Assembly: GCF_023614235.1 (NCBI RefSeq)
Contig: NZ_CP094264.1
Span: 1-64,000 of the forward strand
DNA: 64,000 bases
DNA from: Streptomyces sp. MRC013
GTDB lineage: Bacteria > Actinomycetota > Actinomycetes > Streptomycetales > Streptomycetaceae
Direction of reading: 5' to 3'
Positions 1-9,621 of this stretch are shown one piece after another (position 1 is the stretch's first letter; each line of letters starts with the position of its first letter). A program made the position numbers and the translations under genes. The notes beneath the pieces were generated by a model. It worked only from the letters and a program-made list of their open reading frames with translations, did not search any database and had not been told where the DNA came from.

Positions 1-960
1 CCGGTGTTTTTCCTCGCTGTTGTCCGTCAGGTACATGCCTTCGTGCCGCGGGGTGGGTCGCCGTCTCCACGGGTGATGTGAAAGGTCACCGGGAGATTTT
101 GTAGGCTGGGGCCGGGTGGATCGATGGCGGTGACAATCAGCCGGATCCAGCCGCCGTTTTCTCCTGTGATGACGGTGGATTCTCCGGATCGCCACTCCTG
201 TAGCCGTGCAGCTGCGCGCCGGGGTGATGACGAAGTAGCTCACGCCTTTTTCATTCAGGGCGGTGACGTTGATGCCGATGTCTTTCTCCGGCGTCCACTC
301 GGTCGGTGAGGAGGCGATCGGGTGCATTTTGGCGGTCAGCTGTCTATGGGCTGGCAGGGCGGTGCTGGGAGTTTGGACCGCTCCTCGTGGGGGTCGCTTT
401 CGTCGACCGGGTGGTGGGTGCGCTGTCGGAGGGTTCTGGACCAGGGGTGCCCGAGGTGACTGGGGGCGGGCATCGGTGGTGTCGGTGAGGATCGCGTTGC
501 CGGCCCAGCCCAGCAGGGGCAGGGCGACAGTCGCAGTGGTTAGCGTCCAGGGCCAGGTGCGTTTTGGGTTGGTCGGGGCGGGTGGGGCAGGGTTGTGTGA
601 TCCGTCTGTTGTTTGAGGCGGGGGCGGTTGGTTGTTTCGCTCCGTGGGCGGGGTGGGTGTGGTGGAGCGGGCGGCGTCGGCGTGTTTCCAGCGTTCCAGG
701 CAGGCGGCCACCGCGGGCTCGCCGCCCAGCGCCCAGGCGATGGGCTCCGCAGTCTCCCAGCGGGGGAGTCGTTTGCCGCTGAGGATGTCGGAGATGGTGC
801 TCTCCCGCACGGTGGCATCCGGGTACCGCGTTCGGCTCCGTCGCACGATGGCGGTGTAGCTGGGTTTTGCCGCTTCCCGGTGGAGTTCGCGCATCCAGGC
901 GGCGAACTCCGCGACTGGTTCTGTGGCCCTTCCGGTTTCTTCGGAGTCGTTCGCTGTCAT
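1..960 (-). CDS. XRE-like helix-turn-helix protein with one membrane segment, partial
   Basis: The ATG at 960 opens a frame that runs off the left edge. Residues about 15-90 look like the Streptomyces XRE-type helix-turn-helix domain (for example VRESTISDILSGKRLPRW). A Pro/Thr-rich linker follows, then one hydrophobic segment at about residues 134-158 (WTLTTATVALPLLGWAG), then an extracytoplasmic-looking tail. This is the layout of a membrane-anchored DNA-binding protein with unknown signal. Around positions 215-235 coding quality moves to another frame, which gives a better-looking tail ending at a TGA at 27-29. The gene therefore probably carries a one-base indel there and really ends inside the window. 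Function is inferred from domain layout only. Confidence 0.6.
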   Translation of the reverse strand, partial: MTANDSEETGRATEPVAEFAAWMRELHREAAKPSYTAIVRRSRTRYPDATVRESTISDILSGKRLPRWETAEPIAWALGGEPAVAACLERWKHADAARSTTPTPPTERNNQPPPPQTTDGSHNPAPPAPTNPKRTWPWTLTTATVALPLLGWAGNAILTDTTDARPQSPRAPLVQNPPTAHPPPGRRKRPPRGAVQTPSTALPAHRQLTAKMHPIASSPTEWTPEKDIGINVTALNEKGVSYFVITPARSCTATGVAIRRIHRHHRRKRRLDPADCHRHRSTRPQPTKSPGDLSHHPWRRRPTPRHEGMYLTDNSEEKHR

Positions 961-1038
961 TCGGTTTCCCCTAAGTCCAGGTCATGGGTGGCTCACTGGT
1001 GTCTGTCCGCACTGGTTGCTATCCCATCGAGGTCCATC

Positions 1039-1182
1039 GTGTACGTGCTCGCCGTTCTCGCCCTGCTCGCTCTTGCCGGTATCGCGATCGGGCGGATCGC
1101 CTACCAGAACCCCGCCCTGGGCACCGCCATGGCCACCGCTACCACCGTCCTCGCCCTCATCTACACCGTCTTGCAGAGCTGA
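1039..1182 (+). CDS. Small hydrophobic membrane protein, 47 aa
   Basis: GTG start at 1039 with a GAGG-type ribosome binding site at about 1029. The product is almost entirely hydrophobic, with two predicted membrane segments: residues 2-18 (YVLAVLALLALAGIAIG) and about 28-45. It ends at a TGA at 1180-1182. It lies divergent to the XRE-like gene, 78 bp apart, so the gap 961-1038 should hold both promoters. I do not recognise a family. It could be a small membrane partner of the neighbouring membrane-anchored regulator, but that is only positional inference. Confidence 0.45.
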   Translation: MYVLAVLALLALAGIAIGRIAYQNPALGTAMATATTVLALIYTVLQS

Positions 1183-1539
1183 CGCGGCGATGCCCGCGTC
1201 CCCGGTCGGGGGCGCGGGACCGGTTGGCCGGGGCGCGATGAGCACGCCCCGGCCAAGTAGGCCTGGACACCGGGCATGAGCACTGCGAGGGCCGCGCCCA
1301 TGCCCGAGTCGGTCTGAGCAGCACCTTGGCCGGGTCTCGTATCCCTCAACCCCACCACCGTCGGCAAGGGCACGCCGAGGAGAGGGGTGGGGCCGGCCCG
1401 TGGGCCGAGCCGGGGGCCGGGATTTCGAGACACGACCGGGGAGGGCCGGGCAGCTGGCCGCACACCGGCCGACGGTTGGTTGCGGGCAGACGGTGGGGCG
1501 TCGGCAGGATGTCGGGAGGGGGTGTCTGTAACTAGTGGC
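1183..1539. other. No recognisable gene
   Basis: About 360 bp between the small membrane protein and an IS1380 relic. Open frames exist on both strands but look like high-GC shadows without family signatures. The right part probably belongs to the decayed left end of the IS1380 element. Confidence 0.4.
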
Positions 1540-2225
1540 GTATCAGGCAATGTTCGCCTTGTTAACGACTTCGTGTAGCTGTTCGTCGGCGGGGGTGCTT
1601 GTTCCGCCAGATGATGTAGCGGCGGATCGTGCTGCCCTGTTCCTTGTGGCTGGCGTGGTCGGTTCCGTCGAGCGCGAAGTAGCGCAGGGCGGTGGGAGGA
1701 TGGTGTCCGATGGTTTTCTTCCAGGTCGCGGTGGCGTCTTGTTTCCCGGGGGTGGGCTAGCACGAGCGCCCCGTCCAGGTTCACTATCACCTGCCCCCGC
1801 GGTATCCGGCGCCGCAGTGCCGGTCAGCTTCCAGACGCGCTTCGGCCTGAGCGGTCCTGATCGCGGACAGGGTTTTCGGCCCGGCTGTGGCGAGGGCGTC
1901 GACGGGCCGGGGAGACCGTGGGGTCGCAGGCCACCGGTCCGAACATGCCGGGCTCGGCCCGCGGCGTTCCGACATCCGCGAGGCAGTCCCCGCCCAGCAC
2001 GACCGCGAGGGCCGCGTCCAGAAAGGGTCGTCCCTGGATCGTGCACCGTCCGCGGCTGCCGCCACGGTGCAAGCGCCGCTGATATCGCCTGATCCAGTTC
2101 GACCTTACGGGCTGTCTCGATCAGCAGCGCGGCCCCGCTCGACCAGCAGCATGGTCCCGGTCTGGGGCACCATCCCACGGCCACCTCCCTCGACGTGGAG
2201 GCGTGGATAGGATCCGATACGCTTT
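1540..2225 (-). pseudogene. IS1380-family transposase relic
   Basis: Pieces of an IS1380 transposase lie in three frames. The N-terminus (KKRIGSYPRLHVEGGG) is near 2220, then LDQAISAALAPWRQPRTVHD, then LGGDCLADVG, then the first catalytic-Asp region VIVNLDGALVLAHP near 1785. The order matches the better-preserved copy at 8122-9492, but several frameshifts and deletions separate the pieces and the C-terminal half is gone. The element's right terminal repeat is still visible at about 2335-2352 (cgtgaaagcgcgagg) and matches the end of the second copy at 9600-9614. This is a non-functional insertion relic just upstream of the furan cassette. Confidence 0.8.
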
Positions 2226-2586
2226 TTCGCCTGGGAAGTGCCTCTGGCGATGGTAGGAACAAGGACTTCGAGAATCCTCGTTGTTGCTGGTAAGAGGCGC
2301 TTTTTGCTTATCTGACCGCTCATCGGGCAGCCCGCTTCGTGAAAGCGCGAGGTTAGTTGGTCGTCAATGCCACGAGTTGTTCGCCGACTGGACGGGTCGT
2401 TGCCTGTGGGGCGGTTTATTCCGGTATGTACGGCGCACTGTATGTGGGCGTGAGCACCCGGTGGGCACTTTGTGCGCCCTTTCGGTTTCCGAGGGTGATG
2501 GAAATGATGAGCGCAGCGCACAGGAGCCAGGTGATCCGTGGTCCCCTGTCCCTCGGTCGGGCGGACTGGCGGCGAAGGAGGTCAGG

Positions 2587-3342
2587 GTGTTGCTTCTCAT
2601 TTCCCCGGACGGTGTCGAGGAGGCTCTGGATTGTGTGAAGGCGGCGGAGCATCTTGACATCGTCGATGTCAAGAAGCCTGATGAGGGTTCTTTGGGCGCG
2701 AACTTTCCCTGGGTCATCAGGGAGATCCGCGACGCGGTCCCGGCGGACAAGCCGGTGTCCGCGACTGTGGGGGATGTTCCGTACAAGCCGGGTACGGTGG
2801 CGCAGGCTGCGCTCGGCGCGGTCGTTTCGGGGGCTACGTACATCAAGGTCGGTCTTTATGGATGTACGACGCCTGATCAGGGCATCGAGGTCATGCGCGC
2901 GGTCGTCCGGGCGGTGAAGGATCACTGTCCGGACGCGCTCGTCGTCGCTTCGGGCTATGCCGACGCCCACCGGATCGGTTGCGTCAATCCGCTCGCCGTA
3001 CCCGACATCGCCGCCCGCTCCGGCGCCGACGCGGCCATGCTCGACACCGCCGTCAAAGACGGGACGCGGTTGTTCGACCACGTTCCGCCGGATGTGTGTG
3101 CCGAGTTCGTCCGGCTGGCTCACGCGTCCGGTCGGCTCGCGGCCCTTGCGGGCAGTGTCACGCAGGCCGACCTCGGTCCGCTGACCCGCATCGGTACGGA
3201 CATCGTGGGCGTACGGGGAGCGGTCTGTGAGGGTGGTGACCGCAATGCCGGAAGGATCCGGCCGCATCTGGTGGCCGCTTTCCGGGCGGAGATGGACCGG
3301 CACGCCCGAGAGCGCGCCGTCGACGTCCCCTCCCTTCACTGA
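2587..3342 (+). CDS. mfnB: (5-formylfuran-3-yl)methyl phosphate synthase (MfnB family)
   Basis: MfnB joins two glyceraldehyde-3-phosphate molecules into 4-(hydroxymethyl)-2-furaldehyde phosphate, a TIM-barrel aldolase-type reaction known from methanofuran synthesis. The family signature is clear at residues 24-42: [19 protein letters not shown], with K29 the likely Schiff-base lysine. Further family blocks are [29 protein letters not shown] and [21 protein letters not shown] at 2587 is chosen because AAGGAGG sits at 2575-2581; upstream extensions are not family-like. At 251 residues it has normal length. It heads a tight co-directional set with aldehyde dehydrogenase, alcohol dehydrogenase and methyltransferase genes, so a furan acid, alcohol or ester is a plausible product (inference). 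Confidence 0.85.
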   Translation: MLLLISPDGVEEALDCVKAAEHLDIVDVKKPDEGSLGANFPWVIREIRDAVPADKPVSATVGDVPYKPGTVAQAALGAVVSGATYIKVGLYGCTTPDQGIEVMRAVVRAVKDHCPDALVVASGYADAHRIGCVNPLAVPDIAARSGADAAMLDTAVKDGTRLFDHVPPDVCAEFVRLAHASGRLAALAGSVTQADLGPLTRIGTDIVGVRGAVCEGGDRNAGRIRPHLVAAFRAEMDRHARERAVDVPSLH

Positions 3343-3344
3343 CC

Positions 3345-4754
3345 GTGGTCATGCCGACCTCTGGGGCCGATCGCGTCTCCGGATATCGGGCCGCACGTTT
3401 CGCCGTGGTCGACCCGGCCACCGGGGAGGCTTTCGACGAGGTTCCCGATCAGCAGCCGGAGGAGTTAGACGCCGTGGTCGACCGGGCCCACCGGGCCTGG
3501 CGCGGTTGGCGGGCCGACCCCGTCGCACGCTCCACTGCGTTGCGCGTGGCGGCCGACGCAGTGGAGGTGGCCGGCGGTGACCTCGCCCGGTTGCTCACCC
3601 AGGAACAGGGCAAACCCCTGGCCGAGTCGTACGCGGAGGTCGCCCGTACGGTGGCCCGCCTACGCTACTTCGCGGATCTCGCGCCCAGAACCCGGCGGAT
3701 CGTCGACGGCCGGCCGGTGCGCAGCGAGATCCGCTGGCGGTCGCTCGGGCCCGTCGCCGCGATCGTGCCGTGGAACTTTCCCCTCCAGCTCGCGGCGGCG
3801 AAGTTCGCGCCCGCGCTTGCGGCGGGTAACACCGTGGTCCTCAAACCCTCTCCGTTCACTCCTTTGGCCACCCGGCTGCTCGGTTCGGTTCTTGCCGCCG
3901 TCTTGCCCGAGGACGTCCTGACCGTGGTCACCGGCCGCGAGCCCCTCGGTGCCCGTCTCGCGTCCCATCCGGGCATCCGCCACGTCACCTTCACCGGTTC
4001 GGTGTCCACCGGGCGGGCCGTCGCCGAAGCGGCGGCCGCCTCGCTCGCCCGAGTCACTTTGGAGTTGGGTGGCAATGACGCTGCCGTCTTGCTGGACGAC
4101 GTCGACGTGGACCGGATCGCGGAGCGGCTGTTCTGGGCGGCGTTTCGCAACTGCGGGCAGGTCTGCATGGCGGTCAAGCGCCTCTACGCCCCCGCCCGGT
4201 TGCATGCCGAGGTCGTCGAGGCCCTGGCCCAGCGCGCGAAGGCCGTCGCCGTGGGTCCCGGCTTGAACCCTGAGACCCGGCTGGGCCCGGTCAACAACGC
4301 CCCGCAGCTGGCCCGGATCGAGCGAGTCACACAGCAGGCTCTGGCGGACGGTGCCAGGGCGGCGGCCGGCGGCCGGCGGCGGGAGGGACCGGGTTACTTC
4401 TTCGCTCCCACGATTCTCACCGACGTGCCGCCCGGCAGTGCGGTGGTGACCGGGGAACAGTTCGGACCGGTTCTGCCGGTGCTGCCGTACCGGAGCCTCG
4501 ACGAAGCCGTCGACGCGGCCAACAGCACCGGTTTTGGACTGGGTGGCTCCGTGTGGGGTAGCGATCTCGACCGGGCCGAGGCGGTGGCCGAGCGGCTTGA
4601 ATGCGGCACGGCCTGGGTCAATCATCATGCTGAACTGTCTCTCGCCCAGCCCTTCGCGGGTGTCAAGGACAGCGGGGTCGGCGTCGCGGGCGGGCCGTGG
4701 GGGCTGTACGGCAACCTCCGGCCATTTGTCGTCCACCGCCCGCAGGAGGCGTGA
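3345..4754 (+). CDS. NAD(P)-dependent aldehyde dehydrogenase
   Basis: A full-length member of the aldehyde dehydrogenase superfamily (about 469 aa). Visible landmarks in order: VPWNFPLQLAAAKFAPALAAG (substrate/cofactor loop), VVLKPSPFTPLA, FTGSVSTGRAVAEAAA (nucleotide-binding turn), VTLELGGNDAAVLLDD with the general-base Glu, and FRNCGQVC with the catalytic Cys. The gene starts 2 bp after mfnB; GTG 3345 or ATG 3351 are both possible and neither has a strong ribosome binding site, suggesting translational coupling. Its probable job is oxidation of the furfural-type aldehyde made from the MfnB product to a carboxylate; substrate assignment rests on neighbourhood only. Confidence 0.85.
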   Translation: MVMPTSGADRVSGYRAARFAVVDPATGEAFDEVPDQQPEELDAVVDRAHRAWRGWRADPVARSTALRVAADAVEVAGGDLARLLTQEQGKPLAESYAEVARTVARLRYFADLAPRTRRIVDGRPVRSEIRWRSLGPVAAIVPWNFPLQLAAAKFAPALAAGNTVVLKPSPFTPLATRLLGSVLAAVLPEDVLTVVTGREPLGARLASHPGIRHVTFTGSVSTGRAVAEAAAASLARVTLELGGNDAAVLLDDVDVDRIAERLFWAAFRNCGQVCMAVKRLYAPARLHAEVVEALAQRAKAVAVGPGLNPETRLGPVNNAPQLARIERVTQQALADGARAAAGGRRREGPGYFFAPTILTDVPPGSAVVTGEQFGPVLPVLPYRSLDEAVDAANSTGFGLGGSVWGSDLDRAEAVAERLECGTAWVNHHAELSLAQPFAGVKDSGVGVAGGPWGLYGNLRPFVVHRPQEA

Positions 4755-4756
4755 CG

Positions 4757-5858
4757 ATGAGGTTCCGGGCAGCAGTATTGCGCTCGTACGAGAAGCCATT
4801 CACGGTCGAGGAGGTGGTTTTGCGGACCGGGCCCGCCGTCGGCGAGATCCTGGTCGAGATCGCGGGCACCGGGATGTGCCGGACCGATCTCGCGGTCCGG
4901 CGATCCGCCGGCCGGAGCCCTGTGCCGGCCGTCCTCGGCCATGAGGGCGCTGGGGTCGTGGTACAGACGGGGGGTGGTCCGGACGCCGCGATCGGTGTCG
5001 GTGACCACGTCGTGCTGAGCTTCGATTCCTGCGGGTACTGCAGGACCTGCCGCGGCGCGGCTCCCGCCTACTGCGACTCCTTCGCTTCCCTTAACCTCTT
5101 CGGGGGCGCAAGGAACCGCCGCGGCTCATCGACGCAGCCGGTAAAGCGCTGGCGCCCCGGTGGTTTGGGCAGTCCTCGTTCGCCGAGTACGCCCTCGTGT
5201 CGGCTCGCAACGCTGTACGGGTCGACCCGGCACTGCCTCTCGAATTGCTCGGGCCTCTGGGTTGCGGTGCCCTCACGGGTGCCGGAGCCGTGCTGAACAC
5301 CTTCAGTGCAGGTCCCGGTGACACCCTCGTGGTCTTCGGTGCGGGAGCGGTGGGTTTGACCGCGGTGATGGCGGCCACCGCCGCAGGCGTACTGACCGTG
5401 GCCGTCGACCGGCATCCTGAGAGGCTCGTTTCGGCCGAGCGGTTCGGCGCCATCCCCTTGTCTGCCGCCTCGCCCGACCTGTCCGAACGGATCCGGCGAC
5501 TGACCGACGGCGGCGCCCAGTACGCGCTGGACACCACGGCCTCACCACCGCTCATCAACAAGGCGCTCCAAGCCCTGCGTCCCACCGGCAGTCTCGGCCT
5601 GGTGGCCCGCCTCCACACCCCACTGGCGCTCGAACCGGGCACGCTCGACCGCGGCCGCAGCGTTCGCCACCTCTGCGAGGGGGCGCCATACCTGGAGTGC
5701 TGATACCCCGGCTGATCGGACTGTGGCGGGCCGGACGTTTCCCTTTCGACCAGTTGATCCGCACCTATCCGTTGGCCGGCATCAACGAGGCCGAACGTGA
5801 CTGCGACGCGGGCCGTGTGGTCAAACCCGTCCTGCTCCCGGAGAGAGCAAGCCGATGA
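4757..5858 (+). CDS. Zinc-dependent alcohol dehydrogenase, two one-base frameshifts
   Basis: MDR-type alcohol dehydrogenase. ATG 4757 follows AGGAGG two bases after the upstream stop. Catalytic zinc ligands lie in GTGMCRTDLA and LGHEGAGVV; the structural zinc cluster is CGYCRTCRGAAPAYC. The nucleotide fold is VVFGAGAVGLTAVMAA. The reading frame breaks at a G5 run (5102-5106), where one more G restores GGRKEPPRLIDAAG, and at a second G5 run (5679-5683), where one more G restores the tail ending PVLLPERASR at 5858. With both bases restored the protein is full length (about 367 aa). Both sites are homopolymers, so sequencing indels are likely. In context it would reduce or oxidise the furan alcohol/aldehyde. 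Confidence 0.75.
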
Positions 5859-5937
5859 GCGGGGCAGGCGGCACCGAGGACTCGCCCCATCCGGCAAGTG
5901 AGCATCTCGCATTCCCACTTCCGCCAACGGAGGAAGC

Positions 5938-6843
5938 ATGGCAGGTACGGCGCCCCAGTACACGGACGTGGAAGGCGTGGACGGAGGTGTGGGCCTGACC
6001 GCCCTCCTGGTCGCCGCGGCACGGGCCGTCGAGACCCACCGCCACGACAGCCTGGCCCAGGACGCCTACGCGGAACACTTCGTGCGCGCGGCCCCTGCCT
6101 GCGCGGATTGGCCGGTGCGCATCGAGCAGGTTCCGGACGGGGACGACAACCCGCTGTGGGGGCGGTTCGCCCGCTACTTCGGCTTGCGGACGAGGGTGCT
6201 TGACGACTTCCTCCTCCGGTCGGTCGGTGCGGGTGCCCGCCAAGTGGTGCTGGTGGGAGCGGGGTTGGACACCCGCGCCTTCCGGTTGGATTTGCCGTCC
6301 GACTGCGTCGTCTTCGAGATCGACAGGGCGGGCGTGCTGGCCTTCAAGCAACGGGTGCTCACGGACCTGTCGGCTGCCGCGAAGGTGAAGCGCGTCCCGG
6401 TACCGGTCGACCTGCGCGGGGGCTGGGCCAGCGCGCTGACCACCGTCGGCTTCGACCCGGCCGCACCGAGTGTCTGGCTGGCCGAGGGACTCCTCTTCTA
6501 TCTGCCGGGTCCCGCCGAGACGTACCTCGTCGACACGGTGGACAGGCTGACCGCCGGAGGTAGCGCTCTGGCCTTCGAGGCCAAGCTGGAAAAAGGACCT
6601 GCAGGCGTACCGTGATAGCCCGATCTACACGGCGACGCGAGAACAGATCGGTATCGACCTGCTCCACCTCTTCGACAAGGGGCCACGACCCGACTCCGTG
6701 GGCGACCTGACGGCCAAGGGCTGGTCCACCTCAATGCACACGCCTTTCGATTTCACCCGCCGGCACCGGCGTGGCCCCTCCCCGAGCCCAACGATGCGTT
6801 GGAGGGAAACCGGTGGGTGTTCGCGCACAAGCCCTCGCCATGA
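5938..6843 (+). CDS. SAM-dependent O-methyltransferase (leucine carboxyl methyltransferase-like), frameshifted
   Basis: Class I SAM methyltransferase of the PPM1/TIGR00027 type, which methylates small hydroxyl or carboxyl substrates. Motif I is VVLVGAGLDTRAFRL; the acidic ribose-binding residue follows in VVFEIDRAGV; VWLAEGLLFYLP is the family motif IV region. ATG 5938 has GGAGGAAGC upstream. An extra A in the A5 run 6590-6594 breaks the frame, and one missing C near 6775-6778 brings it back, so start 5938 and stop 6841-6843 are in phase (302 codons) and the C-terminal block ALEGNRWVFAHKPSP is recovered. Last gene of the furan cassette; may make a methyl ester or ether of the furan product (inference). 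Confidence 0.75.
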
Positions 6844-7094
6844 CGCCCGCAACGCTCACGGCGATGTCCGCGCGGGGGCTGAGGGTGGGGTCCCGGCCGC
6901 AGGCCCCGCTCGGTGGGACGCGTCTTGATGGAAGCGGCACTTCGGTTACGTCGTGGCGGTGCCGTCCACGTTCGGCAAGGCCGCTGGCGGACCGTGTCAG
7001 GCGGCCCGGGCAGCCACCGGCTGGTCGCCCGGTATCCCGGCCGTGTCCGGCGCGTAGTGGTCCTTGATGGGGTGCCGGTAAGAACCGGTGTCAC

Positions 7095-7775
7095 CAGCCG
7101 CAAACGGCGGTGATCAGTTCTCTGGCCTGGACGGCCGGGGCAGTTCTGCCGCGTTGGTCGTCTCGGCGAGCGCGCGGCGACCGCCCTTCAGTTCGGGCAC
7201 GTGGTTGTAGATGGTGTCGCGGGAGACGCCGAGGAGCTTCGTGGAGGGGCTTCGCGATCGAGGTGAGGGTGTTCTCCGGACGGGCGAGCAGGTCGCGGGC
7301 GGGGCGTACCTGTTCTTCGGTCATGGCTGGCGGGCGGCCGAGTCGGGCGCCGCGGGCGCGGGCGGCGTCCAGGCCCTCGTTGGTGCTCTGGACGACGGGT
7401 TCGCAGGTGAGCTCGGCGAGGGCTGGGGAACACGTGGAAGACCAGGCGTCTGTCGGGTGTGGTCGTGTCGAGCGCCTCGTGCGGCGAGGTGAATCCGGTG
7501 CCGCGCTTGCGCAGGCCGGAGACGATCGCGATGAGGTCTTGGATGGAGTGGCCGAGTCGGTCCAGCGACGGGACGACGAGTGTGTCGCCCCCCGCGGAGG
7601 GGGTCGAGGGTCTTCCATAGCTCCTTGCGCTCGGCGTTCTTGCCGGACTTCTTATCGGCGAAGATCCGGATATGGCCCGCTGCGTCGAGTGCGTGGGTCT
7701 GCCGGTCGAGCAGCTGCCCCTTTGGTGGACAGGCGTGCGTATCTAACGGGGCTGCCGATCCGTACGGCCGGGACG
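7095..7775 (-). pseudogene. Serine recombinase (Tn3-type resolvase) relic
   Basis: The N-terminal catalytic domain is readable near 7760 as YARLSTKGQLLDRQ (normally YxRVSTxxQ with the nucleophilic Ser), followed by GHIRIFADKKSGKNAERKEL. After a frame change come TLVVPSLDRLG, FHVFPALAELTCEPVVQ, ARARGARLGRPP and a partial helix-turn-helix tail. At least three frame changes and several substitutions of conserved residues make it non-functional. It is a footprint of a former transposon or integrative element next to the furan cassette. Confidence 0.7.
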
Positions 7776-7962
7776 GGGGTGAGGAGATCGGCGGCGTCGT
7801 CATCCTGGGGTGGCTGCACCTGCCAGATCGCACAGAAAAGGGTGCTCCTCAAATTCTTGAACCGATCAGTTTTCCGACACCGTTTTATGGGCGTGATCCG
7901 GGGTCGATCCGGTCGCGCGCCGTCACTTGCCGATCTTGCTCGTCAATCGGTCGATTCGTTAA

Positions 7963-9614
7963 CCTCGAAGTTTCGTGACGGTCCGCCGACGGAGTCGGTG
8001 GACCGTCTTCGTTTGGAGGGTGAAGTTGGGCAGGCTGAGGGCCCGAGCCCCGTCTCGGGTAAACGCCGGGTTCCACTGCTCCGGCTGAGGGTTCTCTCGT
8101 AGGGACGGGTGCATCTGCTGGTCAGCCGGGGTTCGGCAGGAGCGCGAGTCGTTCGAGGCCGGCGGTGATGTGGCGGGTGAAGGGCCAGTGTGCCGGGCCA
8201 GGCGGAGGATCCGCCGGCGGCCGGTGGTCACGAGCTGTCCGGCCGCGGAGAACAGGCGAAGCCGCAGACGGCGGGGCTCGAAGAGCCTGGCGGTGCCGGT
8301 CAGGACGAGCATCGGCATCCAGGCCAGCAGGTCAAGAGCGATCTGCACGATCTCCAGCCAGATCCGGTTCTGGGCGGTGCGTTTCAAGGGGAGGTTGCGC
8401 AGGCCGGTGGCCCGGGCGGCCCGGATCCGGTCTTCCGCGCGGGCCCGCAGCCGGTGACGGAGCTCGAGTTCGGCGATCGGCGGTGTTCGTGGCGAAGCAG
8501 GTGATCCGCATGCCGTCGGCGTCCGTGATTCTCAACTGGGCACCAGGGTGGGGCCGTTCCTTGCGGACGATCAGCCGCATCCCCTTCGGCCAGCCCTCCA
8601 GGACATCGCCGGTCAGTTCGGCGACCCAGGCCCCGTCCCGGACCTCGCCGTCCGCCTCGACGGCCGGCGTCCAGGCCGACGCCGGAACCTTCAGGACATG
8701 CTGGTGAACCTGCTCAGTGATCACCATGCCGACCGAGTAGGACAGCCACCGCCCGCGCCGGGCCAGCCAGGCGACGAACTCGTGGGTGCCGCCCGCGGAA
8801 TCCGTGCGGATCAGGGTTCGTCGCCCGCGCCGGTACTTCTTCGGCAGCTGGGCCAGGGCCAGTTGGGCGGCACTGATGTGGTCGGCGGCGGTGTTCGAGC
8901 CCGCGTTGCCCGGCCTGAGCAGGGCCGCGACCAGCTCACCGGTACCGCCCTGCCCGTGGTCGACGAACCCCATCAACGGATGATGTCCGTGGGTCCGCTT
9001 CCAGGTCGGCGCGGCATCCTCCTTGCCGGAGTGCGCGATCACCAGCACCCCGTCAAGGTCCACGGTCACCGTCCCGTCGGCATCGGGCGCACTTTCGTCG
9101 GCCAGCTTCCAGACCCGCTCGCGTGCTTCGGCCCGGGCGGAACGGATCGCCGCCAGTGCCTTCTCACCGGAGCCGGCGAGGGTGTCGATCAGGCGGGAGA
9201 CCGTCGGGTCGGAGACGACCGGCCCGAACACGGCCGGCTCGGCACGCAGCATGCCGACATCGGCCAGGCAGTCCCCTCCCAGCGCGACCGACAGCGCGAT
9301 GTCCAGCAGGACCTTGCCCGGATCGTGCACCGCCCGAGCCTTCCGCCACGGCGTCAGCGCCGCTGATATCGCGGTGTCCAAACCGGACTTGCGGGCGGTC
9401 TCGACCAGCAGCACGCCCCCGGCCTGCGAGACCACCGCCCGGCCGCCGCCCTCGATGCGGACACGCGGGTAGGACCCGATACGCTTCTTCACCTGGAGAG
9501 TGCTTCTTTCCGTGCAGCCAACAGGACCCTAGACAAATCCCATCGTTGCAGGTCAGGAGCACTCTCCGCTTATTTGATCAAGTCTCGGACGCTCCACCAC
9601 GTGAAAGCGCGAGG
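7963..9614 (-). mobile_element. IS1380-family insertion sequence, complete ends but broken transposase
   Basis: Imperfect terminal inverted repeats are visible: left CCTCGAAGTTTCGTGACGG from 7963 and right ending CGTGAAAGCGCGAGG at 9614. No 4-bp target duplication is left (TTAA before, CTAG after). The single gene inside is on the minus strand. A more decayed relative lies at 1540-2352. The right end abuts the target duplication of the IS4 element that starts at 9622. Confidence 0.75.
8122..9492 (-). pseudogene. IS1380-family transposase, two frameshifts
   Basis: The start MKKRIGSYPRVRIEGGG is at 9492. DDE-type catalytic blocks include GTVTVDLDGVLVIAHSGK and LIRTDSAGGTHEFVAWL. The frame breaks near 8485 (after CFATNT), where the true continuation PIAELELRHRLRARAEDR is in another frame, and again near 8188, where the native tail WPFTRHITAGLERLALLP ends at 8122. 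The repaired length is about 457 aa, typical for the family, so only two small indels inactivate it. Confidence 0.8.
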
Positions 9615-9621
9615 CTAGTGA

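Noticed and set aside
5856..5999. Short frame of about 47 codons overlapping the alcohol dehydrogenase stop (ATGA)
   Set aside because: The methyltransferase start at 5938 with its own ribosome binding site explains the region better; no family-like sequence in the short frame.
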